NCBI GenBank assembly: GCA_947626705.1
Contig: CANQTJ010000003.1
Location: forward strand, 1 to 27,266
DNA from: an uncultured Clostridia bacterium
Lineage (GTDB): Bacteria > Bacillota > Clostridia > TANB77 > CAG-508
Length of the DNA stretch: 27,266 bases
Reading direction: 5' to 3'
A program made the translations under genes and the position numbers. The notes below the pieces were generated by a model. That model saw only the letters and a list, made by a program, of their open reading frames with translations. It was not told where the DNA came from and made no database searches. This document shows, piece by piece, positions 1 to 6,866 of the stretch (its first letter is position 1; each line of letters opens with the position of its first letter).

Positions 1-910
1 GTTTGCAATAAATAAGTGTACTAAATACATATTCTGTTTTTTCTCTTTTGTTATTTAATTTAAACTCATTTGACCTCTGGGCTAAAATATCTTGTGCTCT
101 GTTAAAGAGTTCATCTGATATAATTCTCATTTCTGGTCTTTCTACTGTTATCCATTCTTCTTCTGGTAAGTCTTTTCTTGTTCCTGTTATAAAATCTGTT
201 ACTTCACTCTTTTTATTTGTTACTCTACCAGTATAAATTGGATTTTTAAGCATTCTAACAATAGAAGTTTGTACCCATTTTGATTGTGTTTTTTTTGTTC
301 TTATTCCTTTATCATTTAAGTTCCAAGCAATTTTAGTAGTTCCAATTCCTTTATATACATAGCTTTCAAATATTTCTTTTACAATTTTTGCTTCTTCTTC
401 ATTTATTTTTAATACATATCTTTCATTTGGTATTTTATCATATCCAAAAACAATGTTAGGAACTCTCCCTTTTTGTGCAGTAATGTCTTTTCCAAACTTA
501 ACCCTTTTAGACATATTGGCACTTTCTTGTTGTGCCATTGCTCCTAAAATAGTTAGTATAAATTCAGAGCCACCTTCCATTACTTCGCCATTGTTTAAGA
601 AATCTACTTGTACATTATATGATTTTAGTTCTCTTACACTTTGTAATAAATCAACTGTATTTCTTGCAAAACGGCTAACATCTTTTACAACTACTTTATC
701 AAATTTTTTTGCTTTGGCATCAATCATCATTTGTTGGAATTGTTTTCTGTGTTTTATTTGCTTTCCTGATATTCCTTCATCTGCATATAGCTTGTACAAT
801 TCATAACCATTCTTTTTAGTAAATTCATTAAAAAATTCTATTTGTTTTTCAAGAGAATCTATCTGTGCCTCTTTTTCTGTTGATACTCTACAATATGCTG
901 CGATTTTCAT
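1..910 (-). CDS. Serine site-specific recombinase, C-terminus cut by window edge
   Basis: Reading the minus strand from the ATG at 910 gives 303 residues with no stop up to the left edge, so the 3' part lies outside. The N-terminus holds the resolvase catalytic motif YCRVST (Ser10 the expected nucleophile), then DEGISG near residue 45, DVSRFARN near 78, and an AMAQQES helix near 125. A Recombinase domain follows (FGYDK ... ILNEE-like, then KNPIYTGRV near 225), and the visible end, LIYCK, is where the zinc ribbon of large serine recombinases starts. It would catalyse DNA strand exchange through a phosphoserine link, for integration, excision or inversion. A promoter lies at 967-995 on the same strand. 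It points away from the pilin-like genes and could belong to a separate element. Confidence 0.93.
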   Translation of the reverse strand, partial: MKIAAYCRVSTEKEAQIDSLEKQIEFFNEFTKKNGYELYKLYADEGISGKQIKHRKQFQQMMIDAKAKKFDKVVVKDVSRFARNTVDLLQSVRELKSYNVQVDFLNNGEVMEGGSEFILTILGAMAQQESANMSKRVKFGKDITAQKGRVPNIVFGYDKIPNERYVLKINEEEAKIVKEIFESYVYKGIGTTKIAWNLNDKGIRTKKTQSKWVQTSIVRMLKNPIYTGRVTNKKSEVTDFITGTRKDLPEEEWITVERPEMRIISDELFNRAQDILAQRSNEFKLNNKREKTEYVFSTLIYCK

Positions 911-966
911 AACATCACTACTTTCTTTTTTATTTGTTTTCAGTTACTCTATTTTCGTTCTGTTAC

Positions 967-995
967 ATTATAACGTAGTATTTTAATTTTATCAA
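967..995 (-). promoter_or_regulatory. Sigma-A-type promoter of the left recombinase
   Basis: On the minus strand TTGATA (995-990) is separated by exactly 17 bases from a perfect TATAAT (972-967). It lies about 57 bases upstream of the recombinase ATG. Confidence 0.7.
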
Positions 996-1188
996 GATAT
1001 ATGCACAAAAAACCAGAATAAAGATATGAAAAAAATTTTAAAATAAGTAGAACAATATAAAAATCAATAAAAAGCTCTTCCCAATACCCCAAAATTACGA
1101 TATAATATCTTTGAAATGGAGTAAAAGAAAAAATGAAAATTAATGAAATAGGAATATCAAAATTAAAAAAATTAAAGGAAAAATAAAG

Positions 1189-1522
1189 ATGTTAAAAGAT
1201 GAAAGACAAAAAGGAAAAGTAGTTTATAAAATCTGGGATATCATTGTGGTTGTAATATTAGTAGTTTTAGCAGATTGCAATGAATGGGAAGAAATTGCTG
1301 ATTATGCAAGAATAGAACAAAAGTAGAAGAAAAACGATATTACATATCAAGTTTATTATTAAATATAAATATATTTTCATATCCTATAAGAATGCATTGG
1401 AATGTAGGGAATAAATTACATTGGTAAATGGATTTTACATTTAAAAGTGATAATAATACAACCATGAATAAAAAAGCGTTATATAATTTACAAATTATAA
1501 AGAAATTTTGTTTATTGTTTCA
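1189..1522 (+). pseudogene. Decayed ISAs1-family transposase (N- and C-terminal remnants)
   Basis: Two fragments in different frames match the two ends of an ISAs1/H-repeat transposase. Frame 1189-1326 (45 residues) reads as the N-terminal associated domain: a DER motif, a hydrophobic stretch, then NEWEEIADYAR, which fits the family pattern 'W.eIa.f'. From 1326 in another frame comes EEKRYYISSL, then PIRMHWNVGNKLHW, a stop codon where the family has a hydrophobic residue before DV.F, and a NLQIIKK segment. These are the typical C-terminal blocks (RYYISSL; IR.HW.vEN.LHW; NL...RK). The central DDE catalytic core, expected at roughly 250 residues, is absent. The gene is therefore deleted internally, frame-shifted and stop-interrupted, and cannot be active. 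No terminal inverted repeats were identified. Confidence 0.75.
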
Positions 1523-1744
1523 GTACAAAATAATAAATATAATTTTAAAGATTTTATGTTTAAAGTCAGAGAAAAAGATATTAGAGTTATTTTACTTCTA
1601 GAAAATGACAAAGTAAAAGAATTAAAAGATGCTTTACAATTAGGAATTTATGATGTGATTTTTGACCCTTTTACAATTAATGATATTAAAGATTGTATAG
1701 ACAATGCCAAAAAGTTTTCTGAAATTTCAAAATATATAAAATAA
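1508..1744 (+). CDS. Small receiver-like fragment, probably a gene remnant
   Basis: 78 residues opening with TTG at 1508 and no convincing ribosome site. The alternation of hydrophobic strands and helices (IRVILLLEN, then LKDALQLGIYDVIFDP) resembles one half of a response-regulator-receiver or CpaE-like N-terminal domain. It starts inside the last bases of the transposase remnant and has no DNA-binding or ATPase domain after it. Most likely it is a leftover of a larger gene joined to the remnant by deletion. It could also be a short real protein; the sequence alone does not settle this. Confidence 0.35.
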   Translation: MFIVSVQNNKYNFKDFMFKVREKDIRVILLLENDKVKELKDALQLGIYDVIFDPFTINDIKDCIDNAKKFSEISKYIK

Positions 1745-1818
1745 TATAATAAATAACAATGTCTTTTTTATTAAAATTTAAGTAAATTTTATAATTGCCA
1801 AAAATTATTTTAGATGAT

Positions 1819-1831
1819 ATACTTTGAGTAT
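1819..1831. repeat. Palindromic motif upstream of the first pilin-like gene
   Basis: ATACTTTGAGTAT is an inverted repeat with 5-base arms. The same motif on the other strand (ATACTCAAAGTAT) occurs at 3161-3173 and 4660-4672, each time between pilin-like genes. It may be an operator or part of an RNA hairpin. Confidence 0.4.
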
Positions 1832-1883
1832 ATAAAAATTTTTATTAGTTAAATCCATAATAAAAAGGAAGGGATAAAAACAA

Positions 1884-3023
1884 ATGGAAAAAGATAGAAA
1901 AAACATAAGAAAAAATAAAAAAATAACATTAATCATATTTATTATTACTATAATAATTTTGTTTATATTAGCAGGAATATCAATATCAAAGTTAACGCAA
2001 GAAGGTATATTTGCGGAAAAATTAGAAAATCAAATGTTAGCAGATAATGAGAGTCAATTAAACACTTTAGGTAAAAGTACAGTAGGAAGTGGAGATGTAA
2101 CAGGAGGTAGTGGAGACCAAAGTGATGGAGATGATGGGCAAGGAGATGATCCTAATATACCAAGTACTACAACAAGTGTAGCAGATGCAAGAACTGATTA
2201 TATGAAAGAAAATACAGAGGTTACTGATGAAAATGGAAATACATTAGTAGTACCAGCAGGATTTAAAATAACAGAAGATGCAAATAATGTAACAGAAGGA
2301 ATAGTAATTGAAGATAAAGAAGGTAATCAATTTGTATGGGTACCAGTAGGAGAGGTTAAAATTAAAGACCAACAACCTCAAACGATAACATTAAGTAGAT
2401 ATACATTCGCAACAGATGGAAAAGAAAAAGACGAAGGAGAAAATAAAATAAACAAGTATTATCAAGAATTAGCTACACCAAGTAATGGAAATGCGATAGC
2501 AAAAAACATAAAAGAATTTAAAAAAAGTGCAACAGAAAATAATGGCTATTTCATCGGAAGATATGAGGCGCGAAAAAGTAGTAACAAAGTAACAGAAAAA
2601 AGTACAGACGGCGCATGGTTAAATATCGGGCAAGAGGATGCATCTAAAAATAGTCAAGAAATGTATGCGGATAATAATGATTTTACAAGTGATTTAATTA
2701 ACAGTTATGCGTGGGACACAGCTATTGTATTTATACAAAAATTTGGTGGCGATCCAGATTACTCAATATATGGAAATTACAATGACAGTTATACGGAGGG
2801 TGATTATAATGATAGTAAATGTAATATATTTGATATGGCAAATGACAACAGAGAATGGACGACAGAAAGCTATTGTTACTCTACAACATATACTGGATGT
2901 GTGTATAGGGGAGGGTACCAGAATGGTACAAGTAAAACATGCAGTAGGAATCAGTTTAAAAATAACGTACGTGGTGTTAACATGGGATTCCGCCCAATTT
3001 TATATTGTAGCACTGAAAGCTAA
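1884..3023 (+). CDS. Pilin-like secreted protein with FGE/C-type-lectin-like domain (copy 1)
   Basis: 379 residues, with an AGGAAGGGA ribosome site just before the ATG. A basic N-terminus leads to one strongly hydrophobic helix (about residues 15-37), as in type IV pilin-like proteins of Clostridia. Next comes a Gly/Asp/Ser-rich linker (about 68-95). From about residue 130 there is a domain resembling the formylglycine-generating-enzyme/SUMF1 fold: FVWVPVGEV, GYFIGRYEAR, NSYAWDTAI, NIFDM...EWTTE, YRGG, and a closing GFRPILY. No catalytic role is claimed; such C-type-lectin-like folds often bind ligands. Unlike its neighbours, it has Lys-Lys in place of Gly before ITL, so a prepilin-peptidase site is not evident, and it lacks about 13 residues of the helix after GIFA. 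It heads a set of three paralogues. Confidence 0.85.
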   Translation: MEKDRKNIRKNKKITLIIFIITIIILFILAGISISKLTQEGIFAEKLENQMLADNESQLNTLGKSTVGSGDVTGGSGDQSDGDDGQGDDPNIPSTTTSVADARTDYMKENTEVTDENGNTLVVPAGFKITEDANNVTEGIVIEDKEGNQFVWVPVGEVKIKDQQPQTITLSRYTFATDGKEKDEGENKINKYYQELATPSNGNAIAKNIKEFKKSATENNGYFIGRYEARKSSNKVTEKSTDGAWLNIGQEDASKNSQEMYADNNDFTSDLINSYAWDTAIVFIQKFGGDPDYSIYGNYNDSYTEGDYNDSKCNIFDMANDNREWTTESYCYSTTYTGCVYRGGYQNGTSKTCSRNQFKNNVRGVNMGFRPILYCSTES

Positions 3024-3063
3024 ATCCGTAACTATAAAAAATAAATAAATTATATAAAATAAA

Positions 3064-3106
3064 CCTCAAGTATTTCTAAATAATAGAAAAAACTTGAGGA
3101 TTTTAT
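3064..3106 (+). terminator. Terminator after pilin-like gene 1
   Basis: CCTCAAGT pairs with ACTTGAGG, and the stem can be extended inward by TTTCTA/TAGAAA with mismatches. It is followed by ATTTTATAT. The T tract is modest. Confidence 0.65.
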
Positions 3107-3266
3107 ATATTGCAACAAAAAATAATTTTTATTAATTATTAAACTTAATTAAAATTTTACATACTCAAAGTATAGCATTTAATGCATTTTTTGACAATAG
3201 GTAATTTTAAAATTTTTTAAGTAAAAAATAAGAAAATAAGTAATATCAATGATTATATCCTTTTAA

Positions 3267-3297
3267 TTTTTTATTAAGTTTAATACTTAATAAAAAA
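3267..3297 (+). promoter_or_regulatory. Leader hairpin before pilin-like gene 2
   Basis: TTTTTTATTAAG and CTTAATAAAAAA form a perfect 12-bp inverted repeat around a 7-base loop. It ends about 6 bases before the GAAGGGAGAAG ribosome site. It is conserved before gene 3, and an imperfect version lies before gene 1 (about 1839-1867). It could be an operator or an RNA element controlling initiation. Confidence 0.5.
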
Positions 3298-3319
3298 GTT
3301 TAGAAGGGAGAAGAAACAA

Positions 3320-4513
3320 ATGGGAAAACAAAGAAAAAACACAAGAAGAAATAGGGGAATTACACTAATTGCGTTGGTAATAACCATAATTATTTTATTG
3401 ATATTAGCGGGAATATCAATAGCAGAGTTAACAGGAACAGGAATATTTGCAAAGGCAAAAGAGGCAAAGGCAAAATATAAAAATGCAGAGGATTTAGAAA
3501 ATCAAATACTAGCAGATTATGAAAGCCAATTAAACAGTTTAGGAAAAAGTACAGTTGGAAGTGGAGATGGAGGAGGTGGAGAGCAACATGATGAACCTAT
3601 ACCATCAGGACCAAATGAGCAGCCAGCAACAAGTATAGAAGAAGCAAAAAAGGAAGATATGTTTGAAAAAACAGTAAATTCAACAGTAACAGATGAATAT
3701 GGAAATCAAGTAGTAGTACCAGCAGGATTTAAAATAACAGATGATGCAAGTAAGGTAACAGAGGGAATTGTAATAATAGACCAACAAGAAAATGAATTTG
3801 TATGGATACCAGTAGGAGAAGTTAAAACTAAAGACCAAACAAAGACAATAGAATTAAGTAGATATGAATTTGATAATAGTGGTAATCCAACAAAAAAGGG
3901 TGATGAAATTATAGTGTGTTCAATTTATAATTTTCAAGAATTAGCTACATCAGATAAAGGAAATGCAGTAGCAAAAAACTTAGAAGAATTTAAAACAAGT
4001 GTAAATCAAAATCATGGATATTATATAGGAAGATATGAGGTGAGAAACTATAATTATGTAAAAGCGACAGGTTTAGTGGAGGCTGCAACAGTTCAGACTG
4101 AAGCATCGACGGTATGTCAAAATATGTATAACAATGACAGGTTTAAAAGTGATTTAATGAATAGTTATGCATGGGACACTACTATTGTATTTTTACAAGA
4201 GTTTGATGATAGAGAAGATAAATCTATACCATATTCTAAAATAACTGGTGAATTGCAGAAATTTTCAGCTGAGGGAACCAATAATGCTGATATAAAAGAT
4301 AAAATTTGTAATGTATATGATATGGGAGGGAATTTATATGAGTGGACGACGGAAACAGGAACCTGGAGCTACAATCCAAAATATTGTTGTACTTTCAGAG
4401 GAGCCGCTGCGGGAAACAGTAGCAGAACTGTTGACAAACGTGAAGCAATAGAAGTTGAGCAAAAGTCCAATACATTAATTGGTTTCCGCCCAATTTTATA
4501 TTTTAGTACTTAA
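3320..4513 (+). CDS. Pilin-like secreted protein with FGE/C-type-lectin-like domain (copy 2)
   Basis: 397 residues, preceded by a GAAGGGAGAAG ribosome site. Residues 1-13 are basic and end in Gly13, followed by ITLIALVIT. This fits prepilin-peptidase cleavage after Gly13, though the usual Glu at +5 is Ala. A hydrophobic helix (14-36) and an Ala/Lys-rich helical stretch follow, then a Gly-rich linker near 80-90. The C-terminal domain (about 125-397) has the same blocks as copy 1: FVWIPVGEV, GYYIGRYEVR, NSYAWDTTI, CNVYDMGGNLYEWTTE (the complete FGE-like 'DM.GN..EW' block), FRG, and GFRPILY at the end. Between FRG and GFRPILY the sequence shares almost nothing with copy 1 and differs in length by two residues. 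The protein is expected on the cell surface or in a pilus or pseudopilus. Confidence 0.88.
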   Translation: MGKQRKNTRRNRGITLIALVITIIILLILAGISIAELTGTGIFAKAKEAKAKYKNAEDLENQILADYESQLNSLGKSTVGSGDGGGGEQHDEPIPSGPNEQPATSIEEAKKEDMFEKTVNSTVTDEYGNQVVVPAGFKITDDASKVTEGIVIIDQQENEFVWIPVGEVKTKDQTKTIELSRYEFDNSGNPTKKGDEIIVCSIYNFQELATSDKGNAVAKNLEEFKTSVNQNHGYYIGRYEVRNYNYVKATGLVEAATVQTEASTVCQNMYNNDRFKSDLMNSYAWDTTIVFLQEFDDREDKSIPYSKITGELQKFSAEGTNNADIKDKICNVYDMGGNLYEWTTETGTWSYNPKYCCTFRGAAAGNSSRTVDKREAIEVEQKSNTLIGFRPILYFST

Positions 4514-4562
4514 AGCTAAAGCCGTAACTATAAAAAGTAAATAAATTAGGTAAAATAATAAA

Positions 4563-4605
4563 CCTCAAGTATTTCTAAATAATAGGAAAAACTTGAGGAT
4601 TTTAT
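4563..4605 (+). terminator. Terminator after pilin-like gene 2
   Basis: CCTCAAGT (4563-4570) pairs with ACTTGAGG (4591-4598), followed by ATTTTATAT. Same structure as at 3064-3106. Confidence 0.65.
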
Positions 4606-4765
4606 ATATTACAACAAAAAATAATTTTTATTAATTATTTAACTTAATTAAAATTTTACATACTCAAAGTATAGCATTTAATGCATTTTTTGACAATAGG
4701 TAATTTTAAAATTTTTTTAGGCTAAAATAAGAAAATTAGTAATACCAATGGTTATATCCTTTTAA

Positions 4766-4796
4766 TTTTTTATTAAGTTAAATACTTAATAAAAAA
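4766..4796 (+). promoter_or_regulatory. Leader hairpin before pilin-like gene 3
   Basis: TTTTTTATTAAG, a 7-base loop, then CTTAATAAAAAA. The stem is identical to the one at 3267-3297 while the loop sequence differs slightly, which suggests the pairing is what is conserved. Confidence 0.5.
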
Positions 4797-4817
4797 GATG
4801 AAGGGAGAAAAAAACAA

Positions 4818-5936
4818 ATGGAAAAACAAAGAAAAAACACAAGAAGAAACAAGGGTATTACATTGATTGCGTTAGTAATAACTATCATAATTTTATTGAT
4901 ATTAGCAGGAATATCAATAGCACAATTAACAGGAACAGGAATTTTTGCAAAGGCAAAAGAGGCAAAACAGAAGTATAAAGATGCAGAGGATTTAGAAAAT
5001 CAAATACTATCAGATTATGAAAGCCAATTAAACAGTTTAGGAAAAAGTACAGTAGGAAGTGGAGATGATGGAGAAGGTGGAATGCAAGGAGATCAGCCAC
5101 CAGCATCACAAGTACAGTCAGCAAGTGACTTAGCAAATTCAGAAAATAAAAGTGAAGTGTATGGAAAGCAAGTAACAAATTATACAGTAGAAGATGCGCC
5201 TGACGTAAAATGGGATATATTTTATGCAGATGAAAATAATATATATTTAATAGCAGATGATTATATAGAAAGAAGTCAGTTGCCAGCAAAAAATGGAAAG
5301 ACACCAAATGATGGAAATACTACTTATCCACGAGCAGCATATTTCACTAATGTAATAGCAGAGTATAGTGGTTCTAGTGATATAACAGATGATAGAATAA
5401 AAAAGCTAAACAATGATTATTTTAATAATCATCCAGAATATACAAGTACAAAGGATAAGATGAAAGCAGTTGCATATATGTTAGACACGGAAATATGGAA
5501 AAAATTTGCAAATGAAGACGTAGCAGATTATGCAATAGGAGGGCCAACAATAGAGTTACTATTTAAGGCATATAATGAAGCATATGGATTGGGTAATAAA
5601 TATCAAGCAAAAGCAGAAAGTAGTGAAGGATATAAAATAAGTAGTGACGCAGGAAGTACATGGAGCGACTCTATAACTAGCCGTTCAGATTATCTAAAAA
5701 CAGAAAAACCTTATGTAATAAGTGATGAAACAAGCGCATGCGGAATGTGGCTTGCCAGTCCGGACGACTTAATCGTCCCAACAGACGTGCTGAATTTGGG
5801 TGCTAACGGTACCATAAACGGAGTTCCTTTCGAACAATGGTCATACAGTGGTTTTCGTCCGCTAGTTTGTCTAAAATCTGATATCCAGTTGCAAAAGAGC
5901 GAAGATGGAAATTATGAGATAGTCAATAAACAGTAG
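4818..5936 (+). CDS. Pilin-like secreted protein with a different C-terminal domain (copy 3)
   Basis: 372 residues with a GAAGGGAGAAA ribosome site. The first ~85 residues closely match copy 2: Gly13 before ITLIALVIT, a hydrophobic helix, an Ala/Lys helix, and a GKSTVGSGD linker. The rest is unrelated to copies 1 and 2 until the end. It has WDIFYADENNIYLIADDY near 130, a helical middle, and a C-terminal MWLASPDD ... GFRPLVCL block. That block resembles the 'LASP...GFRPLV' ends of other clostridial surface proteins (DUF6273-like; my recognition, not a search). Codons 5733-5861 have an unusual base use: 13 of 43 end in C, against few in the rest of the gene. This is a swap of the C-terminal module on a constant pilin-like anchor. 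Confidence 0.85.
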   Translation: MEKQRKNTRRNKGITLIALVITIIILLILAGISIAQLTGTGIFAKAKEAKQKYKDAEDLENQILSDYESQLNSLGKSTVGSGDDGEGGMQGDQPPASQVQSASDLANSENKSEVYGKQVTNYTVEDAPDVKWDIFYADENNIYLIADDYIERSQLPAKNGKTPNDGNTTYPRAAYFTNVIAEYSGSSDITDDRIKKLNNDYFNNHPEYTSTKDKMKAVAYMLDTEIWKKFANEDVADYAIGGPTIELLFKAYNEAYGLGNKYQAKAESSEGYKISSDAGSTWSDSITSRSDYLKTEKPYVISDETSACGMWLASPDDLIVPTDVLNLGANGTINGVPFEQWSYSGFRPLVCLKSDIQLQKSEDGNYEIVNKQ

Positions 5937-5959
5937 AAGTAAAAATATAAAGATATATA

Positions 5960-5988
5960 GAGCTAACAGGCCTTGCGTCTGTTAGCTC
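5960..5988 (+). other. Perfect 10-bp hairpin without T tract
   Basis: GAGCTAACAG and CTGTTAGCTC are exact inverted repeats around a 9-base loop. The site is 24 bases after the stop of pilin-like gene 3. The absence of a T run argues against a simple terminator. Confidence 0.6.
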
Positions 5989-6086
5989 AGAAAGGTAGAA
6001 ATATAAGTATAGCAGGAGATATAAAAAAGATTTATCCGAATGATAGCATATAAAGTTCGAAAGGGAGTTTAATTTAGTACCGTTTT

Positions 6087-6113
6087 AAGTAGTACAGTTT
6101 TGTACTACTTTTT
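6087..6113 (+). terminator. Probable terminator
   Basis: AAGTAGTAC pairs perfectly with GTACTACTT around AGTTTT. The last two stem bases run into TTT, giving a T5 tract. Confidence 0.65.
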
Positions 6114-6202
6114 ATGTCTTTTTGAATAAATTATTTTTGTTAGACAAATTTTATAATATCTTAGTTTACAAATAAGATAAGTTAAATTATTAGTAATAAA
6201 AG

Positions 6203-6241
6203 CAGAAACAAAGATTTTTTTCTCTTACTTCTGTTTTTTTT
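6203..6241 (+). terminator. Weak possible terminator
   Basis: CAGAA pairs with TTCTG, with partial AAGA/TCTT pairing inside, followed by eight or more T. The short stem makes this uncertain. Confidence 0.3.
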
Positions 6242-6368
6242 CAGATATATTACTTATAATTAATTTGTAGTATATAAAGTTATTATTTCACTATTAACAA
6301 CAATTTTATAATATTTTAATGTTTTTTACGCCATACCAAAATATATATAGGAGAGGTGAAAAAATAAT

Positions 6369-6518
6369 ATGGAAGAAAATTTATTAAAAATATTTGAACT
6401 AGCAGATAAATTAAATAAAATACAAAATAATGTATTTGCAAAAATTGAATATACTGTTAATGACACAAAAAGACTAGTAATATCTATAATATCAAAAGAT
6501 AAGCTTATGCACAAATAG
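6369..6518 (+). CDS. Small hypothetical protein (49 aa) near the recombinase
   Basis: ATG at 6369 follows a clear GGAGAGGTG ribosome site by 10 bases. The product is 49 residues, mostly helical and charged (ELADKLNKIQ, then KIEYTVNDTKRLVISI). I do not recognise a domain. It stands upstream of the large serine recombinase, in its orientation, together with a second tiny ORF, and may be an accessory gene of that element or a truncated one. Confidence 0.5.
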   Translation: MEENLLKIFELADKLNKIQNNVFAKIEYTVNDTKRLVISIISKDKLMHK

Positions 6519-6579
6519 ATAAAAAATAGAAAATATGAAAAACAAATACAATTTAAGTAAATAGAAAACGATAAAAAAT

Positions 6580-6635
6580 ATTATTCTAAAGTTAGTTATA
6601 AATAAATAATCATAAATATTACACTTTAGAATAAT
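6580..6635. repeat. 13-bp perfect inverted repeat
   Basis: ATTATTCTAAAGT (6580-6592) and ACTTTAGAATAAT (6623-6635) flank 30 AT-rich bases, about 24 bases before the start of the 37-residue ORF. Long spacing and no T tract suggest an operator or recombination-related site rather than a terminator. Confidence 0.55.
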
Positions 6636-6658
6636 GTTAAAAAAAGGGAGGAATGCTT

Positions 6659-6772
6659 ATGAAAACTAAATATGAAATTGAACATATTTTTTCTATAACG
6701 TTATCAACAGAAGAATTAAAAAATAGTATATGTAAAAAAATTGCAAGATTAATAATTTTAGAAGAAAAATAA
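6659..6772 (+). CDS. Very small ORF (37 aa) before the recombinase
   Basis: ATG at 6659 follows AAAGGGAGGAATGCTT, an excellent ribosome site, which is the main reason to call it. The 37 residues contain STEELKNSICKKIARLI and no known domain. It lies 94 bases before the recombinase start and could be a leader or regulatory peptide. Confidence 0.45.
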   Translation: MKTKYEIEHIFSITLSTEELKNSICKKIARLIILEEK

Positions 6773-6812
6773 TTTTAGATACTTCAATATTTTAATTCAG
6801 AAACAATTATGT

Positions 6813-6818
6813 TATAAT
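6813..6818 (+). promoter_or_regulatory. Possible -10 element of the large recombinase
   Basis: A perfect TATAAT lies 49 bases before the preferred start at 6867. No good -35 is visible at the right spacing, so the promoter may be weak or activator-dependent. Confidence 0.3.
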
Positions 6819-6866
6819 GTTATAGGTATTAAGCATTTAACCATATCAATGGAAAGGATAGTTGCT

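Larger units (their letters stand above)
3018..3319 (+). repeat. Intergenic spacer repeat, copy A
   Basis: The ~300 bases between pilin-like genes 1 and 2 are nearly identical to 4514-4817. The shared order is a CCGTAACTATAAAAA block, a terminator, ATACTCAAAGTAT, an AATGCATT palindrome, TTGACA, and a 12-bp hairpin right before the ribosome site. The similarity begins inside the preceding genes, at the codons for GFRPILY. Confidence 0.85.
4514..4817 (+). repeat. Intergenic spacer repeat, copy B
   Basis: Nearly identical to 3018-3319, with scattered single-base differences and a few 1-3-base indels. It carries the same terminator, palindrome, TTGACA and leader hairpin. Direct repeats of this kind are substrates for homologous loss or duplication of the gene between them. 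Confidence 0.85.
5937..6368. other. Intergenic region after the pilin-like genes
   Basis: About 430 bases with no convincing gene. It contains a perfect 10-bp hairpin (5960-5988), a likely terminator (6087-6113), and a weaker hairpin with a T tract (6203-6241). The rest is AT-rich with no recognisable motif. The spacer repeat seen between the pilin-like genes is not repeated here. Confidence 0.6.

Noticed and set aside
48..806. Plus-strand ORFs in the first 900 bases
   Set aside because: They are shadows of the minus-strand recombinase, which has clear catalytic motifs.
2707..3048. Alternative-frame ORF inside pilin-like gene 1
   Set aside because: Overlaps a well-supported gene. It has no ribosome site and no domain.
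1884..5936. Active formylglycine-generating enzymes
   Set aside because: The FGE-like blocks sit on a pilin-like anchor, copy 1 has lost the GN of the DM.GN block, and there is no sulfatase nearby. A binding role of the fold is more likely.
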